A DNA stretch of 64,000 nt from Mycolicibacterium baixiangningiae (GTDB lineage Bacteria; Actinomycetota; Actinomycetes; Mycobacteriales; Mycobacteriaceae): positions 4,960,001 to 5,024,000 of the forward strand of contig NZ_CP066218.1 in assembly GCF_016313185.1 (NCBI RefSeq), given 5' to 3'. Positions 1 to 8,869 of this stretch are shown in pieces. Numbering within the stretch: position 1 is the first letter of the stretch; each line of letters begins with the position of its first letter. The notes beneath the pieces are model-generated. The model was not told the origin of the DNA, ran no database searches, and saw only the letters and a program-made list of their open reading frames with translations. A program made the position numbers and the translations under genes.

Positions 1-2097
1 GGACTCGCTGAAGAGGGTGACGAACGGGTCCGCGCCCTCGGGAAGCAGTAAGCGGCAACCGGTTTCGCCGGCCAGGGCGGCTTCCACCACCGCCTGGATC
101 AGGCCGCCCTCGCTCAGATCGTGTGCGGCCGAGACCAATCCGTCCCGGGAAGCAGAGGTGAGGACATCGGCGAGCAGCTTCTCCCGGTCGAGGTCCACCT
201 GCGGCGGTAGTCCGCCGAGGTGCCCGGCGATGACCTGCGCCCAGATGGACCCGTCGAATTCGTCGCGGGTGTCGCCGAGCAGGATCAGCGTCTCGCCCGG
301 TTCGGTGCCGAAGCCCGTCGGGATGCGGCGTTTGACGTCGTCGAGCACCCCGAGCACACCCACCACCGGGGTGGGCAGGATAGCGGTGCTGCCCGTCTGG
401 TTGTAGAAGCTGACGTTGCCGCCGGTGACCGGAATACCAAGGGCCGCACAGCCATCCGCGAGCCCCCGCACGGCCTGGCTGAACTGCCACATCACGCCGG
501 GATCCTCCGGGGAGCCGAAGTTGAGGCAGTTGGTCACCGCGACCGGCGTCGCGCCGGTGACCGCGACGTTGCGGTAGGCCTCGGCCAGTGCGAGTTGCGC
601 ACCGGTGTACGGGTCGAGTGCGGTGTAGCGGCCCGAGGCGTCCGTCGAGACCGCGATGCCGCGCCCGGTGGCTTCGTCGATGCGCAGCACGCCGCCGTCG
701 GCGTGCTCGGCGAGCACGGTGTTGCCACGCACGTAGCGGTCGTACTGTTCGGTGATGTAGCCGCGGCTGCACAGGTGCGGGCTGCCCACCATGGCCAACA
801 GGGTGGCGCGCAGTTCGTCACCGGTGGCAGGTCGGGGCAGGCCGGCCGAGGTGTCCGCGTTGAGCGCATCCTGGGTGTCGGGCCGCGCGAGGGGACGCTC
901 GTACACCGGCCCCTCGTGGGCGACGGTGCGCGGCGGCACGTCGACGACGGTCTCGCCGTGCCAGGTGATCTCCAGCCGGTCCCCGTCGGTGACCTCGCCG
1001 ATCACGGTGGCCAGCACATCCCATTTGCGGCAGACCGCCATGAACGCGTCGACGTTGTCCGGGGTGACCACCGCACACATCCGCTCCTGCGATTCACTCG
1101 ACAGAATCTCGGCGGGGGTCATATTGGCCGCCCGGAGTGGGACGCTGTCGAGCTCGACACGCATCCCGCCGTCGCCAGCGGATGCGAGTTCCGATGTCGC
1201 GCAGGACAATCCGGCTCCGCCGAGGTCCTGGATACCGACCACGAGGCCCGCGGCGTAGAGCTCGAGACAACACTCGATGAGCACCTTCTCCATGAAGGGG
1301 TCACCGACCTGCACCGAGGGGAGTTTCTTGCGGCCGGGGCCCGAACCCTCGTCACCGCCGAAGGTCTCGCTCGCCAGCACCGACACCCCACCGATGCCGT
1401 CGAGACCGGTGCGCGCGCCGAACAGGATGATCTTGTTACCCGCTCCGGACGCGAACGCGAGGTGCAGATCCTCTTTGCGCATCGCGCCGACGCACAGGGC
1501 ATTGACCAAGGGATTGCCCGCATAGGAGGGGTCGAAGACGGTCTCGCCGCCGATGTTCGGAAGTCCCAGCGAGTTCCCGTATCCCCCGACGCCGCGGACC
1601 ACGCCGTCGAGCACCCGCTTGGTGTCGGGGGCGTCGGCGGCGCCGAACCGAAGCTGGTCCATCACCGCGACGGGGCGCGCGCCCATCGCCATGATGTCGC
1701 GCACGATGCCGCCGACCCCGGTGGCCGCGCCCTGGTAGGGCTCGACGTAGGACGGGTGGTTGTGGGACTCGACCTTGAAGGTCACCGCCCAGCCGTCGCC
1801 GATGTCGACGACGCCGGCGTTCTCGCCGATACCCGCGAGCATCGCCGCGCGCATCTCGTCGGTGGTGGTCTCCCCGAAGTAGCGCAGATGCACCTTGGAG
1901 GATTTGTACGAGCAGTGCTCACTCCACATCACCGAGTACATCGCCAACTCGGCGTCGGTGGGCCTGCGGCCGAGAATGCCGCGAATGCGCTGGTACTCGT
2001 CGTCCTTGAGGCCCAGTTCGCGGAACGGTTGGGGCTGGTCTGGGGTGGCTGCGGCCCGCTCGACGGTGTCCGGCGATGGGGCAAGCTCCTGCGTCAC
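1..2097 (-). CDS. purL: PurL, phosphoribosylformylglycinamidine synthase large subunit (C-terminus missing at window edge)
   Basis: Catalyses the ATP-dependent conversion of FGAR to FGAM in de novo purine synthesis, working with PurQ and PurS (both at 10.5-11.4 kb). The frame opens with GTG at 2097 ([15 protein letters not shown]), followed by the familiar mycobacterial stretches [31 protein letters not shown] and [17 protein letters not shown]. It stays open for 699 codons to base 1. Actinobacterial PurL is about 750-770 residues, so roughly 60 C-terminal residues lie outside the window. It is last in a leftward unit with the antiporter, VOC protein and aminopeptidase. A TANNNT box 6 nt before the GTG suggests its own leaderless promoter. 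Confidence 0.97.
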   Translation of the reverse strand, partial: MTQELAPSPDTVERAAATPDQPQPFRELGLKDDEYQRIRGILGRRPTDAELAMYSVMWSEHCSYKSSKVHLRYFGETTTDEMRAAMLAGIGENAGVVDIGDGWAVTFKVESHNHPSYVEPYQGAATGVGGIVRDIMAMGARPVAVMDQLRFGAADAPDTKRVLDGVVRGVGGYGNSLGLPNIGGETVFDPSYAGNPLVNALCVGAMRKEDLHLAFASGAGNKIILFGARTGLDGIGGVSVLASETFGGDEGSGPGRKKLPSVQVGDPFMEKVLIECCLELYAAGLVVGIQDLGGAGLSCATSELASAGDGGMRVELDSVPLRAANMTPAEILSSESQERMCAVVTPDNVDAFMAVCRKWDVLATVIGEVTDGDRLEITWHGETVVDVPPRTVAHEGPVYERPLARPDTQDALNADTSAGLPRPATGDELRATLLAMVGSPHLCSRGYITEQYDRYVRGNTVLAEHADGGVLRIDEATGRGIAVSTDASGRYTALDPYTGAQLALAEAYRNVAVTGATPVAVTNCLNFGSPEDPGVMWQFSQAVRGLADGCAALGIPVTGGNVSFYNQTGSTAILPTPVVGVLGVLDDVKRRIPTGFGTEPGETLILLGDTRDEFDGSIWAQVIAGHLGGLPPQVDLDREKLLADVLTSASRDGLVSAAHDLSEGGLIQAVVEAALAGETGCRLLLPEGADPFVTLFSES

Positions 2098-2103
2098 GCA
2101 GAC

Positions 2104-2109
2104 AGTCTA
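2104..2109 (-). promoter_or_regulatory. Predicted -10 box of purL (TAGACT), leaderless arrangement
   Basis: On the minus strand TAGACT is followed by six bases (GTCTGC) and the purL GTG, so a transcript starting at the usual distance would begin at the start codon. The first three bases of the box are also the TAG stop codon of the upstream antiporter gene. The box fits the mycobacterial TANNNT consensus; no convincing -35 was sought. Confidence 0.5.
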
Positions 2110-3339
2110 TTTGCCTGGGTCGCTGTGTTCCGCCTCACGGGACGAACCGCGCCTCGCGGCGTAGGTGTGAGCGGCGGCCGGCGCGGCCAGACCGTGCATG
2201 ACGACGCTGCCCAGCACGCACAGCACCACCACCAATCCCACGGTGGTCTCGTCGTGTCCGTCCAGCACGTTGAACGCCAGCAGACCGAACACGATGGTCG
2301 TGGTGCCCCGCGGTCCCAGCCCACCGACCAGCAACCGTTCATGCCCGCTGAACCGGGATCCGAGCATCCCGATCGCCACCGGCACGATGCGCACCACGGT
2401 GAGCGCCAGCAGGCAGAACACCACGGTGCCGACCGGCACGCCGCGCTCGAGGATCGCCACCGCCGTCACCCCGAAGGCGAACCACATGCCCACCGCCAGC
2501 AGGAAGCCGACGTCGTCGACGAGTTCGAGGTCACGACGGATGTCGTCGGAGTGCCTCAGGTACTTGAAGGCGATCCCGCAGACGAACGCCGATACGAAGC
2601 CGTTGCCGTCGACAGCGAGGCTCAGGCCGAAGGCCAGCAACGGCGCAGCCACCAGCACCAGCCGCTTGGACTGGACGGTCATCCAGTCGCGGCGCTGCGC
2701 GGCGTTGGCGGCGACCGCGAGGAGGGCGCCGATCACCAGACCGACCACGATGGCCTTGGCCGCCTGTGGCACCGCCGCGCCCAGCGCCTGCAGCGGGGTG
2801 TCGGCACGGGTGTCCTGGTCGGCGAGCACGAGCGCGAAGATGAAAACCGGGGACACGATGCCGTCGTTGTAGCCGGCCTCGACGTTGAGCACGTTGCGCA
2901 CCCGCTCGGGCACCCGCCGGTCCCGCAGGATCGACGACACCGGCGCGAAGTCGATGGGCACGACGATGCAGGCGATCACCAACAGCACCGCCCACGACGA
3001 ACCGGGCAGCAGCCACAACCCGCACAGCAGCGCGACCGCGACACTCAACGGCAGCGCGATGAACAGGATGCGCAGCGCGGCCTTCGGTTCGTAGCCGAGC
3101 AGTCCGCCGCGCACGTCGGTGGCATCGACGAACAGCAGGATGGCGAGGATGATCTCGGCGACGTGTTCGGCGATCTCGGTGTTGAGGCCGGCCGCCACCC
3201 GATCCGAGGTGGCGAGGCCGATCAGCACACCGGCCAGGACGATCACCATCGGCGCGGTGACACGCCAGCGCTCCATCCGACGGGCTGATACCGCCCACGC
3301 GGCCAGCACGGCCGACACCGCGATCAGGGACAGCAACAC
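2107..3339 (-). CDS. Cation:proton antiporter, CPA family membrane protein
   Basis: A polytopic membrane protein of about 410 residues, expected to exchange Na+ or K+ for H+ across the cytoplasmic membrane. It has 10-12 hydrophobic segments. AEIILAILLFVDATDV and VVPIDFAPVSSILRD match the conserved half-membrane helices of Na+/H+ exchangers, including the acidic LLFxDA motif. The C-terminal part GLGPRGTTTIVFGLLAF is also typical. The frame extends upstream into the VOC gene. I place the start at GTG 3339, 8 bp after the VOC stop, just before the first hydrophobic segment (VLLSLIAVSAVLAAW); the exact start is uncertain. Ion specificity cannot be read from the sequence. Confidence 0.88.
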   Translation of the reverse strand: MLLSLIAVSAVLAAWAVSARRMERWRVTAPMVIVLAGVLIGLATSDRVAAGLNTEIAEHVAEIILAILLFVDATDVRGGLLGYEPKAALRILFIALPLSVAVALLCGLWLLPGSSWAVLLVIACIVVPIDFAPVSSILRDRRVPERVRNVLNVEAGYNDGIVSPVFIFALVLADQDTRADTPLQALGAAVPQAAKAIVVGLVIGALLAVAANAAQRRDWMTVQSKRLVLVAAPLLAFGLSLAVDGNGFVSAFVCGIAFKYLRHSDDIRRDLELVDDVGFLLAVGMWFAFGVTAVAILERGVPVGTVVFCLLALTVVRIVPVAIGMLGSRFSGHERLLVGGLGPRGTTTIVFGLLAFNVLDGHDETTVGLVVVLCVLGSVVMHGLAAPAAAHTYAARRGSSREAEHSDPGK

Positions 3340-3346
3340 GGCGGGG

Positions 3347-3694
3347 TCAGGTACCCGCCACGCAGAACTCGTTGCCCTCGGGGTCGGCGAGCACGACCCA
3401 GCTGAAGTCGTCACCGAAACTGTGCGTGCCCCGCTCCGAAGCACCCATTCCGATCAGCCGTGTCACTTCGGCCACGACGTCGCCCGCGGTGAAGTCGATG
3501 TGGACGCGGTTCTTGCCCGGTGTCACGTCGGGCACCTTCTGGAAGCCCAGGCGTGGGCCGGTCTCACGCATGACGACGACGAATTCCCCCGGCGCGAAGG
3601 CACTCACCTCGCCACCGACGGCTTCCGCCCACCAGCCGGCCAGCGTGTCGGGATCGGTGCAGTCGAACGTGATCATCTCCACGGTGAGGGTCAT
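3347..3694 (-). CDS. VOC superfamily (glyoxalase/dioxygenase-like) protein, 115 aa
   Basis: A single vicinal-oxygen-chelate module, matching the length and position of M. tuberculosis Rv0801. It begins MTLTVEMITFDCTDPDTLAGWW, which is the first beta-alpha unit with the conserved D-x-L-A-x-F/W-W pattern. It ends ADPEGNEFCVAG, where the Glu occupies the usual metal-ligand position of the second beta-alpha-beta-beta-beta unit. Substrate is unknown; such proteins bind small hydrophobic molecules or act in glyoxalase-like or resistance chemistry. It lies 15 bp after the aminopeptidase stop and 7 bp before the antiporter start, so it is probably cotranscribed with both. Confidence 0.9.
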   Translation of the reverse strand: MTLTVEMITFDCTDPDTLAGWWAEAVGGEVSAFAPGEFVVVMRETGPRLGFQKVPDVTPGKNRVHIDFTAGDVVAEVTRLIGMGASERGTHSFGDDFSWVVLADPEGNEFCVAGT

Positions 3695-3709
3695 GGCGCC
3701 AACCCTAAG

Positions 3710-4969
3710 TCAGCCCGGCGACAGAAACGCCTGCAGCGCTGCCGAGTACGCCGCGACGTCCGCGGCGCCCATGAGCTCCCGCGCGGAGTGCATGGCCAGC
3801 TGCGCCGCGCCGACGTCGACGGTGGGGATGCCGGTCCTGGCCGAGGTCATCGGGCCGATCGTCGATCCGCACGGTAGGTCGGCGCGGTGTTCGTAGCGCT
3901 GCATCGGCACCCCGGCTTGCGCGCACGCCAGCGCGAAGGCCGCGGCCGTGCGTCCGTCGGTGGCGTAGCGGAGGTTGGGCTGCACCTTGAGCACCGGCCC
4001 CGCGTTGACCTCGATGAGGTGGTTGGGCTCGTGCCGCTCCGGATAGTTGGGGTGGGTCGCATGCGCCATGTCGCCGGAGGCGACCATCGACCCGGACATC
4101 CGCCGCAGCAGGTCTTCGCGATGTCCGCCGGCCGCCAACGTGATTCGCTCCAGCACCGTGGGCAGCAGCTCGGACTGGGCGCCGTGATCGGAGGTGGAGC
4201 CGACCTCCTCGTGGTCGAAGAGCGCCAGCACCGGCACCACGTCGCGGGGCTGCGCGGCCAACAGTGCCTCCACTCCCGCGTAGCAGGTCGCCTGGTTGTC
4301 CAACCGCGGCGCACTCACCAGCTCCCGGTCGGTGCCGGCCAGTGTCGACGGTGTCAGGTCGTGGGTCATCAAATCCGCGGCGAGCACAGCATCTTCGGCC
4401 ACTCCGGCGCGGTCGGCGACCCAGCCCAGGAAGGATCCGGCCGCACCGCCCACCCCCCACACCGCATTCACGTGACGCTGCGGATCGAGGCTGACCCCCT
4501 TGCGGTCGTCGGAGAGATGAATCGCCAACTGCGGCACCCGCAGAATCGGGTCGTCGATGCGGAGCAGCCGGTGCTCGATCCCGTCGCCGACCCGGATGGA
4601 GAGCCTGCCGCTGATTCCCAGATCCCGATCCAGCCACGAGTTCAGCCACGCGCCGCCGTAGGGCTGCAACGCCACGATGCGCCAACCGGCGACGAAGCGG
4701 TCCGGGTGTTGCTTGACGCGAAGGTTCGGGCTGTCGGTGTGACCGCCCACGATCCGGAACGGTGTGTGCGGGTCGGCACCTGCCCGCCATGCGACCAGCG
4801 AGCCGGCCCGCACGGTGAAGTAGTCGCCCGCCGCGGAAGGCCACGCGTCGCCTTCGGCGAGCTCGGTGAACCCGGCGCCGCGCAAGCGGTCCGCGACGGT
4901 GCTGCACACGTGGAACGGGGACGGCGAGGCGTCGATGAACGCGCACAGGCTCTGGGGGCTGGGTGGCAT
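3710..4969 (-). CDS. pepC: M18 family aspartyl aminopeptidase
   Basis: Cytosolic zinc aminopeptidase of family M18 that removes N-terminal acidic residues from peptides; ortholog by position and sequence of M. tuberculosis Rv0800. The 419-residue protein starts at ATG 4969 with [20 protein letters not shown]. Metal-site motifs are visible in order: [12 protein letters not shown] (His and Asp), [11 protein letters not shown] (catalytic and metal Glu), and [39 protein letters not shown] is the conserved C-terminal block. Length is normal for the family. It is divergent from the decayed DyP gene and first in the leftward unit ending in purL. Confidence 0.95.
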   Translation of the reverse strand: MPPSPQSLCAFIDASPSPFHVCSTVADRLRGAGFTELAEGDAWPSAAGDYFTVRAGSLVAWRAGADPHTPFRIVGGHTDSPNLRVKQHPDRFVAGWRIVALQPYGGAWLNSWLDRDLGISGRLSIRVGDGIEHRLLRIDDPILRVPQLAIHLSDDRKGVSLDPQRHVNAVWGVGGAAGSFLGWVADRAGVAEDAVLAADLMTHDLTPSTLAGTDRELVSAPRLDNQATCYAGVEALLAAQPRDVVPVLALFDHEEVGSTSDHGAQSELLPTVLERITLAAGGHREDLLRRMSGSMVASGDMAHATHPNYPERHEPNHLIEVNAGPVLKVQPNLRYATDGRTAAAFALACAQAGVPMQRYEHRADLPCGSTIGPMTSARTGIPTVDVGAAQLAMHSARELMGAADVAAYSAALQAFLSPG

Positions 4970-5019
4970 CTTCTCATCTTGACGGTCGTTTCGTTGATCT
5001 TGAAGCTAGGGTTCACTTT

Positions 5020-5990
5020 GTGCCCGATCCACTGCCGTAACCGGTACTGGCGCCGCTGACCCCGTCGGCCATCTTTCTGGTGGCCACCATCGACGACGGC
5101 GGCGAATCCACGGTGCGGGAGGCGCTGCCGGGCATCGCGGGTCCGGTGCGGGCGATCGGTTTCCGCGATCCTTCGAAGAATCTGTCGGTCGTCACCTCCA
5201 TCGGGTCCGACGCCTGGGACCGCCTCTTCACCGGACCGCGTCCCGCCGAACTGCACCCGTTCCGGCCCCTCGACGGTCCGCGCCACCGCGCACCGTCCAC
5301 GCCGGGCGACCTGCTCTTCCACATCCGGGCCGAATCCATGGACATCTGCTTCGAACTGGCGATGAAGCTGACCCGGTCGATGGCCGGGGCGATCACACTC
5401 GTCGACGAGGTGCACGGTTTCAAGTTCTTCGGCAACCGCGACCTGCTGGGTTTCGTCGACGGCACCGAGAACCCGGACGGTCAGCTGGCGCGCAGCGCCA
5501 CCCAGAGCGGTAACGAGGACCCCGCATTCGCCGGCGGCTGCTACGTGCACGTCCAGCGGTACGTGCACGACATGTCGGGGTGGAACTCGCTGTCGGTCGA
5601 GGAGCAGGAGCGCGTGATCGGACGCATTAAACTCGACGACATCGAACTGGGCGATGACGTCAAACCGGCCGATTCGCACCTGGCGCTCAACGTGATCGAG
5701 GATAGCGACGGCAACGAGCTGAAGATTTTCCGTCACAACATGCCGTTCGGTGAAGTGGGCAAGGGTGAGTTCGGCACGTACTACATCGGCTACGCGCGCA
5801 CACCGACCGTCACCGAGCGCATGCTGACCAACATGTTCATCGGCCATCCGCCGGGCACCACCGACCGCATCCTCGACTTCCCCACGGCCGTCACCGGATC
5901 GCTTTTCTTCACCCCGACCGTCGAGTTCCTGAACACCCCGCCCCGCTGCCGGAACCGGTGGCTGCGCCGACACCACCGGCGCCGGAATCG
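5020..5990 (+). pseudogene. DyP-type heme peroxidase, decayed: nonsense codon 7, 3' frameshift, cargo tail lost
   Basis: Homolog of the M. tuberculosis DyP (Rv0799c), a heme peroxidase normally packed inside an encapsulin shell. The natural reading frame appears to begin at GTG 5020, but codon 7 (5038-5040) is TAA where the family has Gln (LP-Q-P-VLAPLTP). Translation could restart at GTG 5080 (VATIDDGGE), losing about 20 residues. The core is intact: GFVDGTENP (GxxDG motif) and KIFRHNMPFG (proximal His). Near 5941-5945 one C is missing from a C-rich run, so FLNTPP continues out of frame instead of into PLPEPVAAP. The restored frame reaches a GSL tripeptide and then runs into encapsulin sequence, so the encapsulin-targeting tail is gone. 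A truncated enzyme could still be made. Confidence 0.88.
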
Positions 5991-6715
5991 CACGGCTCGC
6001 TCGCCACATCGCCGGAGGGCGGGTCATCGACGTCAGCGCCCCCGGCGGCCCTGTCACCGCGGCGATTTCGACCGGTCACCTCCGCGACGTGACGCCCCCC
6101 AGTGACGGGGTGGTCGTCACGCTGCGCGAGAGCAAGCCCACGGTGCGGTTGCGGGTGCCGTTTACCGTGTCCCGCGCCGCGGCCGACGACGTCGAGCGGG
6201 GTGCGCAGGACTCCGACTGGATCCGGTCAAGGATGTGGCGAAGTAGCTGGCATTCGTGGAAGACCGCGCGATCTTCGACGGCTGCAAAGCGGCGTCGATC
6301 AACGGCATAAGGACGTACAGCAGCAATCCGACGCTGACGCTGCCCGACGACGCTCGCGGGATCCCCGACGTGATCGCCCAAGCCCTGTCGGCGCTGCGCC
6401 TCGCCGGTGCCGACGGCCCGTACTCGGTCCTGCTGTCCGCTGAGGCGTACACCAAACGCGAGCGAGACCACCGAACACGGCTATCCGATCCTCGAGCAAC
6501 TGAACCGAATAGTCGACGGCGACATCATCTGGGCGCGGGCGGTCGACGGCGCGTTCGTATTTTCAACGCGCGGCGGCGATTTCGACTTGCAGCTCGGCAC
6601 GGACGTGTCCATCGGCTACCTGTCCCACGATGCGGGGACGGCGCAGCTCTACCGCGAGGAGACGCTGACGTTCGTGTGCTACACCGCCGAGGCATCCGTC
6701 GCGCTGACGGCCTGA
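5991..6715 (+). pseudogene. Encapsulin (Cfp29-like shell protein), decayed remnant
   Basis: Remnant of the 29-kDa nanocompartment shell protein (Rv0798c family). Homology starts abruptly at LARHIAGGRVIDVSAPGG, about 25-28 residues into the normal protein, with no start codon. Three frame segments can be read: GGPVTAAISTGHLRDV to AQDSDW (about 5993-6220), then DVAK-stop-LAFVEDRAIF to LLSAEAYTK (about 6221-6456, with TAG at 6244-6246 in place of Lys), then ETTEHGYPILEQLN to CYTAEASVALTA (about 6465-6715). At least two frameshifts, one nonsense codon and the missing 5' end make a functional shell protein impossible from this copy. Confidence 0.9.
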
Positions 6716-6794
6716 CGAGACCCACGAGCGTGCATGTCTGCACGCCGCGCGGGACGCACACCACGCGCGCCCCCGGGCGTATCGAGCGTGCGTT

Positions 6795-8135
6795 TCAGGG
6801 CGCAACCAGCGAGAAGAGCCTGTCATTGGTGCGCTGGACCAACGTGGTGTTCACCTTCCACACCTCTTTGGCTTCATTCGGCGCGGAGCCCGGGATCGAC
6901 CACAGGACTTCACAAGTCGCCAGGTCCACGCCCTGGGCGGGTGAGCGGTCGCCGAGCGCGACAGCCACTTCGCCGTCGGACGCGAGGTAGTACGCGCCGA
7001 GGCCCTCACCTTCACACGTCTTTCCGGCGTCGCCGGTGTCGAGATCGAATTGCTGCCAGACCCGGTTCTCCGGGTCGGCAGCCAGATAGAACCAGGATCC
7101 GATCAGGCGGGCGCTCGTGGCCGGCTTCGACGGCGGCAGTTCGAGCAGTCGACGGCCATCAAGAGTGATGACTACACGACTTCTCTCGGCGGCGATCATC
7201 GGAATGTCGACGGACCCGCTGTCGAGCTTTCCGTGCACTGACGGCTCCGCGAGCTTACTGCCCGTGTCGTCGAAGAATGCCACTTGGTCCTTGGTGAAGT
7301 CGTCCGCTGGGACGAATTCGTATCCGAAGCCGCCGGGGTAGACGACAGCGCGCCCCAACTGAACACCATGCGACACCGCTGGATCGACGACCTGTCCGTC
7401 GACGACCGAGAACACGACATCGGCGACCTTGCCACTGCCCTGTACGGCGAGCGTCGAGGGAGCAGTGTCCCGTCCCGGACGGGTGAACTGGGTGGGCAGT
7501 ATGCCGTCGCCGGGCACGAACCAGGTCACCTCGGCGCGTGCCCCCACCCCGTGCACACCCTCACCGGTGACGGCCGCTACCGCGTAGTCACCGACCTGCT
7601 CGAGACGCGGGTGACCCTGCGTCATCGCCACGCGTAGATCGGTCGGCCCATCGTAGGTCAGCTTGCCCGCCGACGTGTCGACAACCCATGCAGTCGACGG
7701 CGCGCTGGGATCAGGCCCTTGCCGGACGCAGAGCACCCTGGGTGGACCGTTGACGTAGCAGTTGAAATCTGTTGCGTCACCGGCTGATCCGAGTTGTAAC
7801 GGACCGAACGATCGTTCTCCGCTGGTGACGTCGATACCGAGCAGCCACCAATCCTCGTCGGTGATACCGAGGAAGATGCCGCGGTCACCGATGTTCCCCA
7901 CCGGACGGACGACAGTGCCAGCCGGGAGCCCGAGATTGTCGACAGTGACCGTCCATCCTGGCACCGGTTCCTGGCGCATCGATGCGGAGAGCAGAACCTG
8001 CTGTGGCAGCTTCGGTAGGGACGGTGCCTGCGGAGCACCTTCTGTGGTGCCGGCACAGCCGACGAGCGCAAGCAAGATGACCCCGAGAATCGACCATGCC
8101 TTGAGCCACAACGGGCGGTCACCCTTCGTCGTCAT
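6795..8135 (-). CDS. Putative exported lipoprotein, 446 aa, beta-rich
   Basis: The N-terminus has a charged segment, a hydrophobic core (ILGVILLALVG) and a lipobox LVGC with Cys27, so it is predicted to be lipidated on the outer face of the cytoplasmic membrane. The rest is about 410 residues of mixed beta-type sequence with scattered W and G, such as DWWLLGIDVTSGERSF and WQQFDLDTGDAGKTC. This resembles a beta-propeller or PQQ-repeat fold, but I recognise no family. It is last in a four-gene leftward run with an EspC-like protein. Its start ATG overlaps the preceding stop by one base (TGATG), implying translational coupling. It could be an accessory or immunity partner of the secreted proteins; that is inference. 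Confidence 0.8.
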   Translation of the reverse strand: MTTKGDRPLWLKAWSILGVILLALVGCAGTTEGAPQAPSLPKLPQQVLLSASMRQEPVPGWTVTVDNLGLPAGTVVRPVGNIGDRGIFLGITDEDWWLLGIDVTSGERSFGPLQLGSAGDATDFNCYVNGPPRVLCVRQGPDPSAPSTAWVVDTSAGKLTYDGPTDLRVAMTQGHPRLEQVGDYAVAAVTGEGVHGVGARAEVTWFVPGDGILPTQFTRPGRDTAPSTLAVQGSGKVADVVFSVVDGQVVDPAVSHGVQLGRAVVYPGGFGYEFVPADDFTKDQVAFFDDTGSKLAEPSVHGKLDSGSVDIPMIAAERSRVVITLDGRRLLELPPSKPATSARLIGSWFYLAADPENRVWQQFDLDTGDAGKTCEGEGLGAYYLASDGEVAVALGDRSPAQGVDLATCEVLWSIPGSAPNEAKEVWKVNTTLVQRTNDRLFSLVAP

Positions 8136-8869
8136 CAGGCACCCCGCGCCTGAGAGCGGAGCCGTGCCGCTGCGCTGCCGTCGGTCAATTCACTGCGATG
8201 CTCGGGATGCTGCCAGTAGAAACGCAAGAACTCCCTCAGGTCACCTCCCCCGGGCGTGTACCAGTCCGTCGGCAACTCCCGCATGCGACCGTCATCTCCG
8301 ACGATGTATGTGGTTCCGGTTGGCCGGTCCTCCTTCTTCGCCCTGTCGGCGATGTCCGCGATCTCCTCCCACGGTCGCTTCACGGAGGTCATCGTGTTCC
8401 CTGTCTCGACGCCGTCAACGGTGAGCCGTAGGTAGCTGGTTCCACGCCGCCAGATGATCTGCCTCAAGCTGAGAACGCCGACGAATAGACCTGCAGCGCA
8501 TATGAAGACGAAGTAGCGCTGATTTCCGCTCGGCACATCGACGTCGAGCATGGCAAGCGGGGCGAAGACCGCATAGACGGCCATGGCGACGTATGCCCCA
8601 ACGGTCGACGCCATTAGCGAACCGTCCACTTTTTTGTCCGGGCGCACCATGACGGCTCCGTCATCGTAGGTCACGCGAGGTGCCACCTTTCGCGACGCGA
8701 CGCTCAACAACATGGCAACCAGTCCGAGCGTGAAGACGGCGAACCCCAGGGCCACCACGGCGGAAAGGTATTCGCCTCGCATCACGAAGCGAAGAGTCCA
8801 GGTAAGGCAGAAGATCCCGAAAGGTGCGAAGACAATGCAGAGGAAGGCGACAGCGATCGGCGATTTCAT
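8135..8869 (-). CDS. Uncharacterised membrane protein with four hydrophobic segments, 244 aa
   Basis: Starts at ATG 8869 (MKSPIAVAFLCIVFAPFG), overlapping the stop of the upstream gene as ATGA. Two hydrophobic hairpins are visible, at about residues 1-60 and 95-150, separated by a basic stretch (ASRKVAPRVTYDDGAVMVRPDKK). The cytosolic C-terminal 100 residues, containing YLRLTVDGVETGNTM and PWEEIADIAD, look like a PH-like domain of the kind found in bacterial membrane proteins. Function is unknown. Its place between a WXG-type protein and a lipoprotein suggests a role tied to that secreted pair. Confidence 0.78.
   Translation of the reverse strand: MKSPIAVAFLCIVFAPFGIFCLTWTLRFVMRGEYLSAVVALGFAVFTLGLVAMLLSVASRKVAPRVTYDDGAVMVRPDKKVDGSLMASTVGAYVAMAVYAVFAPLAMLDVDVPSGNQRYFVFICAAGLFVGVLSLRQIIWRRGTSYLRLTVDGVETGNTMTSVKRPWEEIADIADRAKKEDRPTGTTYIVGDDGRMRELPTDWYTPGGGDLREFLRFYWQHPEHRSELTDGSAAARLRSQARGA

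Noticed and set aside
220..3288. Very long plus-strand open frame of 1022 codons
   Set aside because: It lies opposite purL and the antiporter. Its translation is rich in His, Gln, Arg and Asp with no domain, the usual antisense artefact of high-GC coding DNA.
5944..6105. The 53-residue Arg/His-rich C-terminus that the DyP frame acquires
   Set aside because: It results from the one-base shift; the native frame reads PLPEPVAAP and then meets encapsulin sequence, so the tail is not a real domain.
6716..6794. Possible small gene between the encapsulin remnant and the lipoprotein gene
   Set aside because: Only 79 bp between two stop codons, with no start, ribosome site or hairpin that stands out.
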